From an uncultured Gemella sp. (lineage in GTDB: Bacteria > Bacillota > Bacilli > Staphylococcales > Gemellaceae): a stretch of 5,652 nt of DNA. This document shows positions 1 to 5,092 of the stretch, piece after piece; within the stretch, counting starts at the first letter, position 1; the number at the start of each line of letters is the position of its first letter. The position numbers were made by a program, and so were the translations under genes. The DNA is taken from assembly GCA_938038035.1 (NCBI GenBank), contig CALHQV010000212.1:1-5652 (forward strand). Direction: 5' to 3'. The notes beneath the pieces were generated by a model. The model had not been told where the DNA came from, did no database searches, and saw nothing but the letters and a program-made list of their open reading frames with translations.

Positions 1-27
1 ATTAATTTTTACAGCTACTCCTTTCAT
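1..27 (-). CDS. Start of a gene running off the left edge
   Basis: Only nine codons are visible, reading MKGVAVKIN. The ATG at 25-27 overlaps the TGA stop of the preceding gene (24-26) in an ATGA arrangement, the typical sign of translational coupling in a phage operon; the same arrangement occurs one gene upstream. An AAAGGAG run lies just after this ATG. It could be a ribosome binding site for a later start, but no ATG, GTG or TTG follows within the remaining 17 or so bases, so spacing would be too long. No function can be assigned. Confidence 0.5.
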
Positions 28-245
28 ATCACAACCATTACCTCACGTTTAACTTTATAAATCGCATCCGATATATAATACTCAATTTTAGCTTCCTCTG
101 CCTCTCTTGCCAACTCGTTTTTTCTACAAGCTAAAAAACATTCAGAATGATCAACAAACACAACAACACCTCTTACCCTTTTTAAATCTGCAAGAAATCT
201 CTTATCATTATGTTTTAAAATATTTAATCGCTGTTCTTTTTTCAT
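24..245 (-). CDS. Small hypothetical protein, 73 aa
   Basis: This 73-aa protein is not recognised. It has a basic N-terminus rich in Lys and Arg (residues 1-25), a short hydrophobic stretch GVVVFV (26-31) and a charged middle rich in Glu and Lys. It ends in VMVVI. There is no signal peptide and no real membrane helix. The start ATG (243-245) overlaps the TGA of the 92-aa gene upstream by four bases (ATGA), and its own stop overlaps the next ATG in the same way. It therefore looks like a genuine coupled gene in the operon that begins with the methyltransferase. It is probably cytoplasmic; its role is unknown. Confidence 0.7.
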   Translation of the reverse strand: MKKEQRLNILKHNDKRFLADLKRVRGVVVFVDHSECFLACRKNELAREAEEAKIEYYISDAIYKVKREVMVVI

Positions 246-520
246 AATAAATCCTCTTCTTCAAAATCAATATCATCACAAATACAATCTAAAAACTCTA
301 AAGCTTGACATCTATCGCAGTAGAATATACTCCGACTGTTTTCTTCGAAAATTTTATTTTTCAATTCCTCGTCAACCTCAATAGGCTCATACAAGTAACA
401 CATATTATTTCTTTCGAAATAATTTTTAGTTTCTTCATTGTGTATTTTAACACAAGAACACCCACCACAATATATAGGTGGCTCATCGTTCCAATTTTGG
501 CAAATGAATTCCTTTTCCAT
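242..520 (-). CDS. Small cysteine-rich, possibly zinc-binding protein, 92 aa
   Basis: The protein has eight cysteines in 92 residues. Two CxxC pairs stand out: C18-G-G-C21 (followed by C23) and C68-D-R-C71 (followed by C79-I-C81), about 47 residues apart. Paired CxxC knuckles at that distance are typical of zinc-ribbon or treble-clef folds, so zinc binding is a reasonable inference from spacing, not from homology. The C-terminus is strongly acidic (DDIDFEEEDLL), which suggests a protein-binding or DNA-mimicking tail more than a DNA-binding one. The gene overlaps the end of its upstream neighbour by 38 bases and the next start by four, so it is translated within the operon. Family and function are not recognised. 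Confidence 0.72.
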   Translation of the reverse strand: MEKEFICQNWNDEPPIYCGGCSCVKIHNEETKNYFERNNMCYLYEPIEVDEELKNKIFEENSRSIFYCDRCQALEFLDCICDDIDFEEEDLL

Positions 521-860
521 AATCGTTAAGTTTTCTGTGCATATCCATAAAATACATATTCAACAAATCAGCATGTGGGTCTTTTGTCTCCTTGAAAACA
601 TTAAAATACTCAATAAACTCACGAATCCTAACACGTTGTTCTATTTTAAGCGCATGTAATTCAGACAAATGTACAACTCTTATATAAAAACGAGGCTCAA
701 TAAAATCTCTTGGAATCAATATTATAAAATAATGGTTCTCATGTATTTTGCGATAAACTCTTCTACAAAATGAAGATTCATTACAATCTAATCTACCAGA
801 CACATCATCAAACCCACTCATCTGAGCGTACTCTATTAAACTATCTTCTAAATCAGTCAT
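483..860 (-). CDS. Hypothetical protein, 125 aa
   Basis: The protein is not recognised. It starts with an acidic N-terminus (MTDLEDSLIEYAQ). A central part, HYFIILIPRDFIEPRFYIRVVHL at about residues 43-65, alternates hydrophobic and charged residues as beta strands would. A predicted-helical, charged C-terminal half follows. There is no signal peptide or membrane helix. The ATG at 858-860 is the first in frame. The 46-base gap to the upstream stop (907-909) is AT-rich, with no clear Shine-Dalgarno and no TAnnTTTG promoter, so the gene is probably read from the upstream operon promoter. Its 3' end overlaps the cysteine-rich gene by 38 bases. Confidence 0.7.
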   Translation of the reverse strand: MTDLEDSLIEYAQMSGFDDVSGRLDCNESSFCRRVYRKIHENHYFIILIPRDFIEPRFYIRVVHLSELHALKIEQRVRIREFIEYFNVFKETKDPHADLLNMYFMDMHRKLNDYGKGIHLPKLER

Positions 861-906
861 ATTTATGTCATTTTTTTTCTATAATAAAAACTGTATGTTT
901 TATATA

Positions 907-1155
907 CTAAGAAGCTTTTGAAACAGTGTCATCAAAGGTTATTAATTCATAAGAAGAACGCTCAAATGATATAAATGGATATCTATAAGTATGTACTTTA
1001 CATATCTTGCTCAAAACCAAACCGTCAACAACAAATTTATCACTTGTTTCAAATCTGAAAATACGAGATTTAGTACCCTTTACTATCTTATAAGCCTTTC
1101 CATCTTTTTTAGGAAAGGCTACTCCGTCTTTAAAGTTATATATTATCTTCTTCAT
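907..1155 (-). CDS. Small hypothetical protein, 82 aa
   Basis: This is a basic, beta-rich-looking small protein that starts MKKIIYNFKDGVAFPKKDGK and matches no family I recognise. It contains alternating hydrophobic segments (KFVVDGLVLSKI, YPFISFERSSYELITF), which suggests a compact beta fold. There are no transmembrane segments. The ATG (1153-1155) lies inside the last codons of the upstream gene, giving a 20-base overlap that supports coupled translation. It ends with TAG. It is probably a phage accessory protein; its role is unknown. Confidence 0.68.
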   Translation of the reverse strand: MKKIIYNFKDGVAFPKKDGKAYKIVKGTKSRIFRFETSDKFVVDGLVLSKICKVHTYRYPFISFERSSYELITFDDTVSKAS

Positions 1156-1732
1156 ATATACTTTTTGCTAATTTTAAATTTATCAATCCAGTAATGTCGA
1201 AAAGATTACTAACTAGATATTTATATATATCGAAATCAAAAGGAATGTAGTCTCCGGTGAAATTTTCGTCTTGATTATTGAAATCATATTCATCAAAATA
1301 TAATCCAAACCAACCTTCCTTATCTCTCCACCCTATCTCATAACCCTGATAATCATCACCTCCGGTCGCTGTATTCCATCCAAATCTGGTTACTGAATCA
1401 TCTTCGTATAGCTTACCTTTTGGCTCATACATCTTTCCTATAACCTCAATAGGAACACTTCCATCAGGTAATCTCGCATAAAGGCAAGAGGTGGGTCTTA
1501 AAAGTGGATATACCTCTGGATTTTCTCTATGGTCAGGATTCTTAGATTCGTCAAAATAATAATTTTCAAAATTACCATCAAAACAAATACATTCTTTAGA
1601 AATTAAACGAATTTCAGCTTCACGCTCAGTAAAAGAACCCTTAAAAAATGGGTAGTCATATGACTTATGTGATACAGATAACCCATAAGGAATATACATG
1701 CAAAAATCCGATAATTGAAGTTTTCTATCCAT
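1136..1732 (-). CDS. Conserved Bacteroides-phage 'PYGL' family protein, long variant, 198 aa
   Basis: From memory, this resembles a family of hypothetical proteins found repeatedly in Bacteroides phages and prophages. These begin with L-x-D-x-x-x-Y-x-P-Y-G-L, carry a 'P-L-L-R-P' segment, and end with a 'LFD-x-x-G-L-I-x-x-x-L-A' helix. Here those are LQLSDFCMYIPYGLSV (residues 5-20), YPLLRPTS (75-82) and YLVSNLFDITGLINLKLAKS (172-191). No biochemical function is known to me. The middle (about 117-167) is aromatic- and acid-rich (several GW and FD pairs) and seems to make this copy longer than relatives I remember. I chose the ATG at 1730-1732, two bases after the methyltransferase TGA. A TTG at 1736-1738 would overlap that stop but is less likely. 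Confidence 0.78.
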   Translation of the reverse strand: MDRKLQLSDFCMYIPYGLSVSHKSYDYPFFKGSFTEREAEIRLISKECICFDGNFENYYFDESKNPDHRENPEVYPLLRPTSCLYARLPDGSVPIEVIGKMYEPKGKLYEDDSVTRFGWNTATGGDDYQGYEIGWRDKEGWFGLYFDEYDFNNQDENFTGDYIPFDFDIYKYLVSNLFDITGLINLKLAKSIYEEDNI

Positions 1733-1734
1733 AA

Positions 1735-2457
1735 TCAAAAATCATAAATAAATAATTTCTCAACAGTATTATAAGTATTTGTAGTACTCATAGAATTAGT
1801 TATTGATTTACTCCAAACAACTTTAAAGTCATCAGGAGCATTATACTCACTTACGAAAACAGTATGACCATCAATAGACTTATCCCTAGCAAATTGAAAT
1901 AATAATTCATAATTAAAATTTCTAGATAAGCTATATTTCTTAGTATTCATATATGGAATGTCTAAGTAAATAATACTATTATCAGGAATAATAGCATCTC
2001 TATAATCTCCTGATATAAAATGAATTTCTTTTATTTTATCTATTTGACGTTCAGTGTTTTTTATTTGTTCAGATATATAATCACGACCACCTACATTATG
2101 TCCCGAATATCCACCATCAAAAAATCTACCATTAAAAGACCCCATAAATCCAATCCAACCAATCATAAACATTTCATAGTCACTATATGATTTTTTGTTT
2201 TGATTATAAATATTTCTCCAATGAGAATATAAACATTTATCTATAATATAAGGTCTATCTAAATTATCCTGCAAACCTTTCCACATTGCTATTAAAAATG
2301 GATTTATATCATTACCGATTCTTAATCCATCTACTTTATCTATAGAGTTACATCCACCTACAAATAATTCAACATAATATTGATCTTTTCGTCTATTTTT
2401 CAACATTATTGGTAAAATATCCTTAGCTATTCTACTTTTACTACCCATGTATTTCAT
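1735..2457 (-). CDS. D12-class (Dam-like) adenine-N6 DNA methyltransferase
   Basis: The enzyme is predicted to transfer a methyl group from S-adenosylmethionine to adenine in DNA. Visible motifs in the order expected of the D12 class are: YMGSKSRIA (3-11), VELFVGG (29-35) as the SAM-binding motif I, NDINPFLIAMWKGLQ (49-63), the catalytic-motif equivalent YLDIPY (164-169), VFVSEYNAPDDF (200-211) and the C-terminal EKLF (233-236). The catalytic tetrapeptide reads DIPY instead of DPPY; Asp and Tyr are kept. At 240 aa it is slightly shorter than E. coli Dam. Target sequence cannot be read from the protein. No restriction enzyme gene is visible nearby, so it is an orphan in this window. It has its own promoter about 20 bases upstream and leads the operon. 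By eye its codons are more AT-rich than the 467-aa gene. Confidence 0.93.
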   Translation of the reverse strand: MKYMGSKSRIAKDILPIMLKNRRKDQYYVELFVGGCNSIDKVDGLRIGNDINPFLIAMWKGLQDNLDRPYIIDKCLYSHWRNIYNQNKKSYSDYEMFMIGWIGFMGSFNGRFFDGGYSGHNVGGRDYISEQIKNTERQIDKIKEIHFISGDYRDAIIPDNSIIYLDIPYMNTKKYSLSRNFNYELLFQFARDKSIDGHTVFVSEYNAPDDFKVVWSKSITNSMSTTNTYNTVEKLFIYDF

Positions 2458-2478
2458 AATCTTTTCTTTTAATTTCTA

Positions 2479-2509
2479 CAAATGTATAAATAAAAATTAA
2501 ATAAACAAA
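2479..2509 (-). promoter_or_regulatory. Bacteroidota-type promoter of the methyltransferase operon
   Basis: On the minus strand the sequence reads TTTG (2506-2509), 19 bases, then TACATTTG (2479-2486). This matches the Bacteroidota sigma-ABfr consensus TTTG / TAnnTTTG at a normal spacing. The expected start of transcription is near 2473, giving a leader of only about 15 bases before the ATG at 2457. The leader contains AAAAGAAAAGA but no strong Shine-Dalgarno, as is usual for Bacteroidota. Confidence 0.75.
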
Positions 2510-2531
2510 CAAATAGTTGGTTATTTTTTTC

Positions 2532-2714
2532 TCATTTCATAAATTCATTTGGTACATAAACAAGAAATCTATATCCATGTATAAAAACACCATTAAACAT
2601 TTCATCGGTAGGATAATCAGTGCCGAAATAAAATTTTCCCTTAACATATATCTTCATAGATTCATAAGCCGGAAGAGATATATAAAGAGTACTAGAGTAA
2701 ATACCTTGGCACAT
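2532..2714 (-). CDS. Small hypothetical protein, 60 aa, possibly the 3' half of a split gene
   Basis: The ORF starts at ATG 2712-2714 (MCQGIYSSTLYISLPAYESM); a TTG immediately upstream (2715-2717) is the other possible start. It ends at TGA 2532-2534, just before the methyltransferase promoter. It is in the same frame as the 51-aa ORF upstream, with a single TAA (2718-2720) and a TTG codon between them. It may therefore be the second half of one 113-codon gene. The sequence is Tyr-, Phe- and Gly-rich with strand-like pattern and no membrane segment. No family is recognised. Confidence 0.55.
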   Translation of the reverse strand: MCQGIYSSTLYISLPAYESMKIYVKGKFYFGTDYPTDEMFNGVFIHGYRFLVYVPNEFMK

Positions 2715-2717
2715 CAA

Positions 2718-2873
2718 TTAATCCACAAAATCACAAACCTCATCATATATATCCTGAGGATTTTGACTGGAAAAATCCATCCTAATAAATTCGTAAGTAT
2801 TTTTATTTACGAAAATAGACCAAGCGGATTCAAATATCCGCTTGTCTAAATTAACAGTTAATAGCTTGCTCAT
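2718..2873 (-). CDS. Small hypothetical protein, 51 aa, possibly the 5' half of a split gene
   Basis: Translation gives MSKLLTVNLDKRIFESAWSI and continues to IYDEVCDFVD before TAA. The ATG (2871-2873) follows the TAA stop of the 467-aa gene (2875-2877) with one base between, which supports a coupled start. The same reading frame stays open past the TAA into the next 60-aa ORF, so the TAA could be a recent nonsense mutation, a true stop, or a sequencing error. A 9-bp hairpin lies inside the coding region (2821-2844). No function is recognised. Confidence 0.5.
   Translation of the reverse strand: MSKLLTVNLDKRIFESAWSIFVNKNTYEFIRMDFSSQNPQDIYDEVCDFVD
2821..2844 (-). terminator. 9-bp perfect hairpin just after the 467-aa gene; weak terminator or attenuator
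   Basis: CAAGCGGAT (2821-2829) and ATCCGCTTG (2836-2844) are perfect reverse complements with a 6-base loop. The stem lies about 30 bases after the stop of the 467-aa gene. On the minus strand it is followed by GTCTATTTTCG, which is only moderately T-rich. It could reduce read-through from the 467-aa gene, or it could simply lie within the coding sequence of the 51-aa ORF. Confidence 0.4.
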
Positions 2874-2874
2874 A

Positions 2875-4278
2875 TTAAACCACTTTAGCTATTCCTTCAG
2901 CCGATTTTACATCCTTAGGAGATTCAGCACTACCATCGAATGCTCCGGTGAAGAATCCGGCAATAACCTCTCTTCCATCATAAAACATAAACAATTCCCC
3001 ATAATTACCCTGCAAAACAATACAGCCTTTTTCAATTCCTCCGGTTATACTGTAGAAGTCTCCCTTAAGTAGCTCTACAAGTAGATTCTTAACACCACCA
3101 ACAGCATACTCATTAAAATAAGGACTGAAAGGAAATTGAGCATATCTGTTAGGTGCAGTCGGGTCTCCACTTTTATAAGAGATAAAAGCATGCAGTCTTT
3201 CGTAAAATGTATCCGATATAATCATTTTTCGAACATAATCGAACATCTGCCTATCTGGAATAACACCACCTTTATTAAGAGATATCCATCTTAAGAATTC
3301 AGCCTGATAATCTTCAAACGAATTTTTATCCAAGAATAGAGACAACCCTTTCTCCAAACCTCTACGGTATTCTGATTCAAGAGATTTATCGTCAACAAGA
3401 TTTACACTATCATTACCAGTAGACGGAACTTTCAACTCTTTACTTTCGATTTCACGAGCCAACTTTCTGATGCGACTTATGTAATCAAGCAATATATGGT
3501 TAACACGATACTGTTCTTCACCACTAATCCCTTCGAAAGCAAATTCGTTACACCATCTATAAGCTATCGTATCAGCTCTATCATCACTCTCAATAATATC
3601 TACAACAAAACCACGAGGGATAGTACGACATCCTATTCTAACATTATTCAAATCACTCAAGCTCTCATGCTTCATAACACAATTGACCAGTTCACTTCTG
3701 AATGTAGCAGATAAAGCTTTAGGATTATACACAGCCTTAGCAAGTTTTGATTCAACCTTGTGAGCAGTGTCACAAACAGACTCCACAGATTTTTTTAATT
3801 GATCGCAAGTCTCCTGAGACATATAGACAGCACCTTTAGAATCGAAATTACTAAATATCATAGGTCTGAATATTCCCCATTGCTCGATCAGGTCGAGTCC
3901 GGTCTCAAATTTAAATCCTTTAATCCAAGCTTCTCGGTGAGGCTTCAACTCTCCTTCCATATGATCAACAAAATATAGGTATTCAAGGAAGGCATACTGA
4001 ATCTGAGAAAACTCTGTAAACCCAGAGATATTCTGAAACTCCTTTCTAAAGTCGAAAGCTAGGTTAATTTCAATAAAAGACGGCATAGATAGAGAATAAT
4101 CCCTTTTAGCTATTTTATGCTCCATATAAGGCTCAAAAAAGCTCCGAATCCAGCCTACGACCTCGCCAACACTATATTTTGACCCTAAATAATGAGAAAC
4201 ATTCCTTCCAAGAGTCACAAAATAGTCATACCCCACTTCTTCTGGGGACTTAAAAACATCAGATTTTACTTCGTTCAT
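2875..4278 (-). CDS. Hypothetical phage protein, 467 aa
   Basis: This is the largest gene in the window and I do not recognise its family. It has no signal peptide, no transmembrane helix and no nucleotide-binding P-loop. A polar linker at about 284-300 (PSTGNDSVNLVDDK) seems to split it into an N-terminal alpha-helical, aromatic-rich part (1-283) and a C-terminal part. The latter begins with helices (301-365) and ends in a Gly-rich, beta-like segment (about 405-450: YSITGG, VLQGNYGELFMFYDG, GFFTGAFDG). The ATG (4276-4278) is the first in frame and sits about 45 bases after a well-matched promoter. It stands directly beside the repeat region, so a replication or packaging role is possible, but that is inferred only from position. 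Its base composition looks less AT-rich than the methyltransferase gene. Confidence 0.85.
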   Translation of the reverse strand: MNEVKSDVFKSPEEVGYDYFVTLGRNVSHYLGSKYSVGEVVGWIRSFFEPYMEHKIAKRDYSLSMPSFIEINLAFDFRKEFQNISGFTEFSQIQYAFLEYLYFVDHMEGELKPHREAWIKGFKFETGLDLIEQWGIFRPMIFSNFDSKGAVYMSQETCDQLKKSVESVCDTAHKVESKLAKAVYNPKALSATFRSELVNCVMKHESLSDLNNVRIGCRTIPRGFVVDIIESDDRADTIAYRWCNEFAFEGISGEEQYRVNHILLDYISRIRKLAREIESKELKVPSTGNDSVNLVDDKSLESEYRRGLEKGLSLFLDKNSFEDYQAEFLRWISLNKGGVIPDRQMFDYVRKMIISDTFYERLHAFISYKSGDPTAPNRYAQFPFSPYFNEYAVGGVKNLLVELLKGDFYSITGGIEKGCIVLQGNYGELFMFYDGREVIAGFFTGAFDGSAESPKDVKSAEGIAKVV

Positions 4279-4280
4279 TT

Positions 4281-4299
4281 TTACATTTATTTACATTTA
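4281..4299. repeat. 10-bp-spaced direct repeat in the leader of the 467-aa gene
   Basis: TTACATTTA occurs at 4281-4289 and again at 4291-4299, one helical turn apart, ending two bases before the start codon of the 467-aa gene. On the transcript this is TAAATGTAA twice. It fills the place of a ribosome binding site, and no purine-rich Shine-Dalgarno is seen. It may be a protein-binding site or simply an AT-rich initiation region. Confidence 0.4.
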
Positions 4300-4303
4300 G
4301 GCA

Positions 4304-4318
4304 TACGGATTATCCGTA
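4304..4318. promoter_or_regulatory. 15-bp palindrome at the start of transcription, candidate operator
   Basis: TACGGAT-T-ATCCGTA is a perfect 7-bp inverted repeat with a single central base. It lies 10 bases downstream of the TACATTTG promoter box, so it would begin at about +4 to +6 of the transcript of the 467-aa gene. Size and place fit the operator of a dimeric helix-turn-helix repressor. No such repressor gene is visible in the window. Confidence 0.55.
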
Positions 4319-4328
4319 ATCAGTTCGA

Positions 4329-4359
4329 CAAATGTATAACTTTTTATCGAAATCTCAAA
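4329..4359 (-). promoter_or_regulatory. Bacteroidota-type promoter of the 467-aa gene
   Basis: On the minus strand, TTTG (4356-4359) is followed after exactly 19 bases by TACATTTG (4329-4336), the Bacteroidota primary sigma factor consensus. It has the same boxes and spacing as the promoter of the methyltransferase operon, and both are embedded in the identical string TTATACATTTGT. The predicted transcript starts near 4323, leaving a leader of about 45 bases that contains the 15-bp palindrome. Confidence 0.78.
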
Positions 4360-4400
4360 ATCAACAAACAAGTATTTCGTCTTTTTATGAAAAATATTTC

Positions 4401-4439
4401 CCGACCGATCAGTCTAGGCAAGAGGGGGTACCGACCGAT
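4401..4439. repeat. Direct repeat CCGACCGAT, 30 bp apart
   Basis: CCGACCGAT is at 4401-4409 and 4431-4439, exactly 30 bases apart, close to three helical turns. The second copy overlaps the GGGGGTACC end of a GC-rich inverted repeat. It lies upstream of the promoter of the 467-aa gene (about 40-100 bases), so it may be an activator or initiator site. GC-rich 9-mers repeated so closely are unlikely by chance in this AT-rich sequence. Confidence 0.5.
4417..4432. repeat. Left copy of a GC-rich inverted repeat bounding the repeat region
   Basis: GGCAAGAGGGGGTACC here is the reverse complement of the sequence at 5122-5141, except that the right copy has four extra bases (ACCC) between GGTACCCCC and TCTTGCC. 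All 16 bases match otherwise. The two copies face each other across about 690 bases that contain the whole 9-mer array. Confidence 0.55.
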
Positions 4440-4537
4440 TTTCACCAAAAACACCCAAAACGCTAGTGAAATTTTGTAAATTCTAGCAAAATTATCTGTT
4501 ATTTTTCGCTTTTTCTAAATAAGACACCCCTCTTGAA

Positions 4538-4606
4538 AAAGTTTTCAACAAAATTAGATCGCTAGTAAACAATACTTTAGCCGTTTTTGTGTAGGGTGTG
4601 TAGGGT
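4538..4606. repeat. Diverged inverted copy of the 70-bp composite repeat
   Basis: Read on the plus strand it begins AAAGTTTTCAACAAAA and ends TGTGTAGGGT. These are the same two ends, in the same relative orientation and almost the same distance (69 versus 70 bp), as the reverse complement of the unit at 4898-4967. The interior is only loosely similar, so relatedness is plausible and not certain. TTGAAAA-AG-TTTTCAA at 4533-4548 is itself a near-perfect palindrome. Confidence 0.4.
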
Positions 4607-4616
4607 TGAAAATTTT

Positions 4617-4656
4617 TGTGTAGGGTTGTTTTTCGATTTTTTCGCAACCCTACACA
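4617..4656. repeat. 12-bp perfect inverted repeat made of two 9-mers
   Basis: TGTGTAGGGTTG (4617-4628) and CAACCCTACACA (4645-4656) are perfect reverse complements, separated by 16 T-rich bases. As DNA it is a dyad binding site; as RNA it would be a 12-bp hairpin. There is no strong T tract after it on either strand, so it is a poor terminator. Confidence 0.75.
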
Positions 4657-4717
4657 CTTTTATAACTCAATTAAAACCAAATAATTATACGTTAAATTTA
4701 ACATCAAAAAAAAGGTC

Positions 4718-4801
4718 TGTGTAGGGTGTGTAGGGTTGTTCCCAAACTTTTCTTCCCCGCGCACACGGAAAAAGTTTCAACAACCCTACACACCCTACAC
4801 A
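4718..4801. repeat. Large dyad: 23-bp perfect arms with a nested 8-bp pair
   Basis: Bases 4718-4740 are a perfect reverse complement of 4779-4801, each arm holding two tandem 9-mers plus TTGTT or AACAA. Inside, AAACTTTT (4744-4751) pairs with AAAAGTTT (4770-4777), then a GC-rich centre CCCCGCGCACACGG. The structure could extrude as a cruciform or fold into a long hairpin when single-stranded. A third reverse 9-mer (4802-4810) continues the right arm without a partner. This is the axis of the whole repeat array and the likeliest core of an origin or other nucleoprotein site. Confidence 0.8.
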
Positions 4802-4967
4802 CCCTACACACGTTTTCGATAAAACACTATAAACCACTACTTTACAAGGAAAATTTTTGTTGAAAACTTTTTTTTACGACCCTACACAAATGGCACAACC
4901 CTACACACTTTTCTTTCAAACCACTATAAACCAGTCAATTAAGCCTCTTTTTTTTGTTGAAAACTTT
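4801..4967. repeat. 70-bp composite unit duplicated at a 97-bp offset
   Basis: Bases 4801-4870 and 4898-4967 align without gaps at an offset of 97 with about 50 of 70 identities. Three blocks are conserved at identical spacing: ACCCTACACAC, then CACTATAAACCA (4825-4836 and 4922-4933), then TTTTTGTTGAAAACTTT ending at 4870 and 4967. The stretches between are diverged. The last block GTTGAAAACTTT repeats once more in tandem at 4968-4979 and occurs inverted at 4538-4549. Conserved blocks with variable spacers suggest three separate binding sites kept by selection. Confidence 0.75.
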
Positions 4968-5092
4968 GTTGAAAACTTTTTTTTATTTAGAAACTCGAAA
5001 CAATAACATATATTTTCACATATCTTCACAACCAAACCCTACACACCATACATTATCAAAAAAAAATAAAAAAAATTTCTACGGATGCGATG

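Larger units (their letters stand above)
4588..5045. repeat. Array of twelve TGTGTAGGG 9-mers in both orientations (iteron-like)
   Basis: Forward copies (TGTGTAGGG) start at 4588, 4597, 4617, 4718 and 4727. Reverse copies (CCCTACACA) start at 4648, 4784, 4793, 4802, 4880, 4899 and 5037. All twelve are exact. Tandem copies abut with a 9-bp period: pairs at 4588 and 4718, a triplet at 4784. Copies at the inner end of a cluster are usually followed by TTG (or preceded by CAA), giving TGTGTAGGGTTG. With one exception, forward copies lie left of about 4760 and reverse copies right of it, so the array is roughly symmetric. This looks like a binding array for one protein. Confidence 0.9.

Noticed and set aside
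666..673. CAAATGTA, a TACATTTG promoter box on the minus strand
   Set aside because: It lies inside a coding sequence and has no TTTG element at the 19-base spacing.
4192..4479. Plus-strand ORF of 95 codons, and other plus-strand ORFs at 305-659, 991-1194, 2517-3072 and 3496-3714
   Set aside because: All lie opposite better-supported minus-strand genes or the promoter, with no promoter or ribosome binding site of their own.
4593..4608. TAGGGTTG at the 9-mers as a plus-strand promoter box (TAnnTTTG)
   Set aside because: One base differs from consensus in every copy and no plus-strand gene follows.
4588..4810. Repeats as a CRISPR array
   Set aside because: The repeat is only 9 bp, occurs in both orientations and often abuts directly; there are no spacers of regular length and no cas genes.
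4718..4810. Telomere-like or G-quadruplex sequence because of repeated GGG runs
   Set aside because: No strand has four G3 runs close together; the tightest cluster has three, and the next run is more than 20 bases away.
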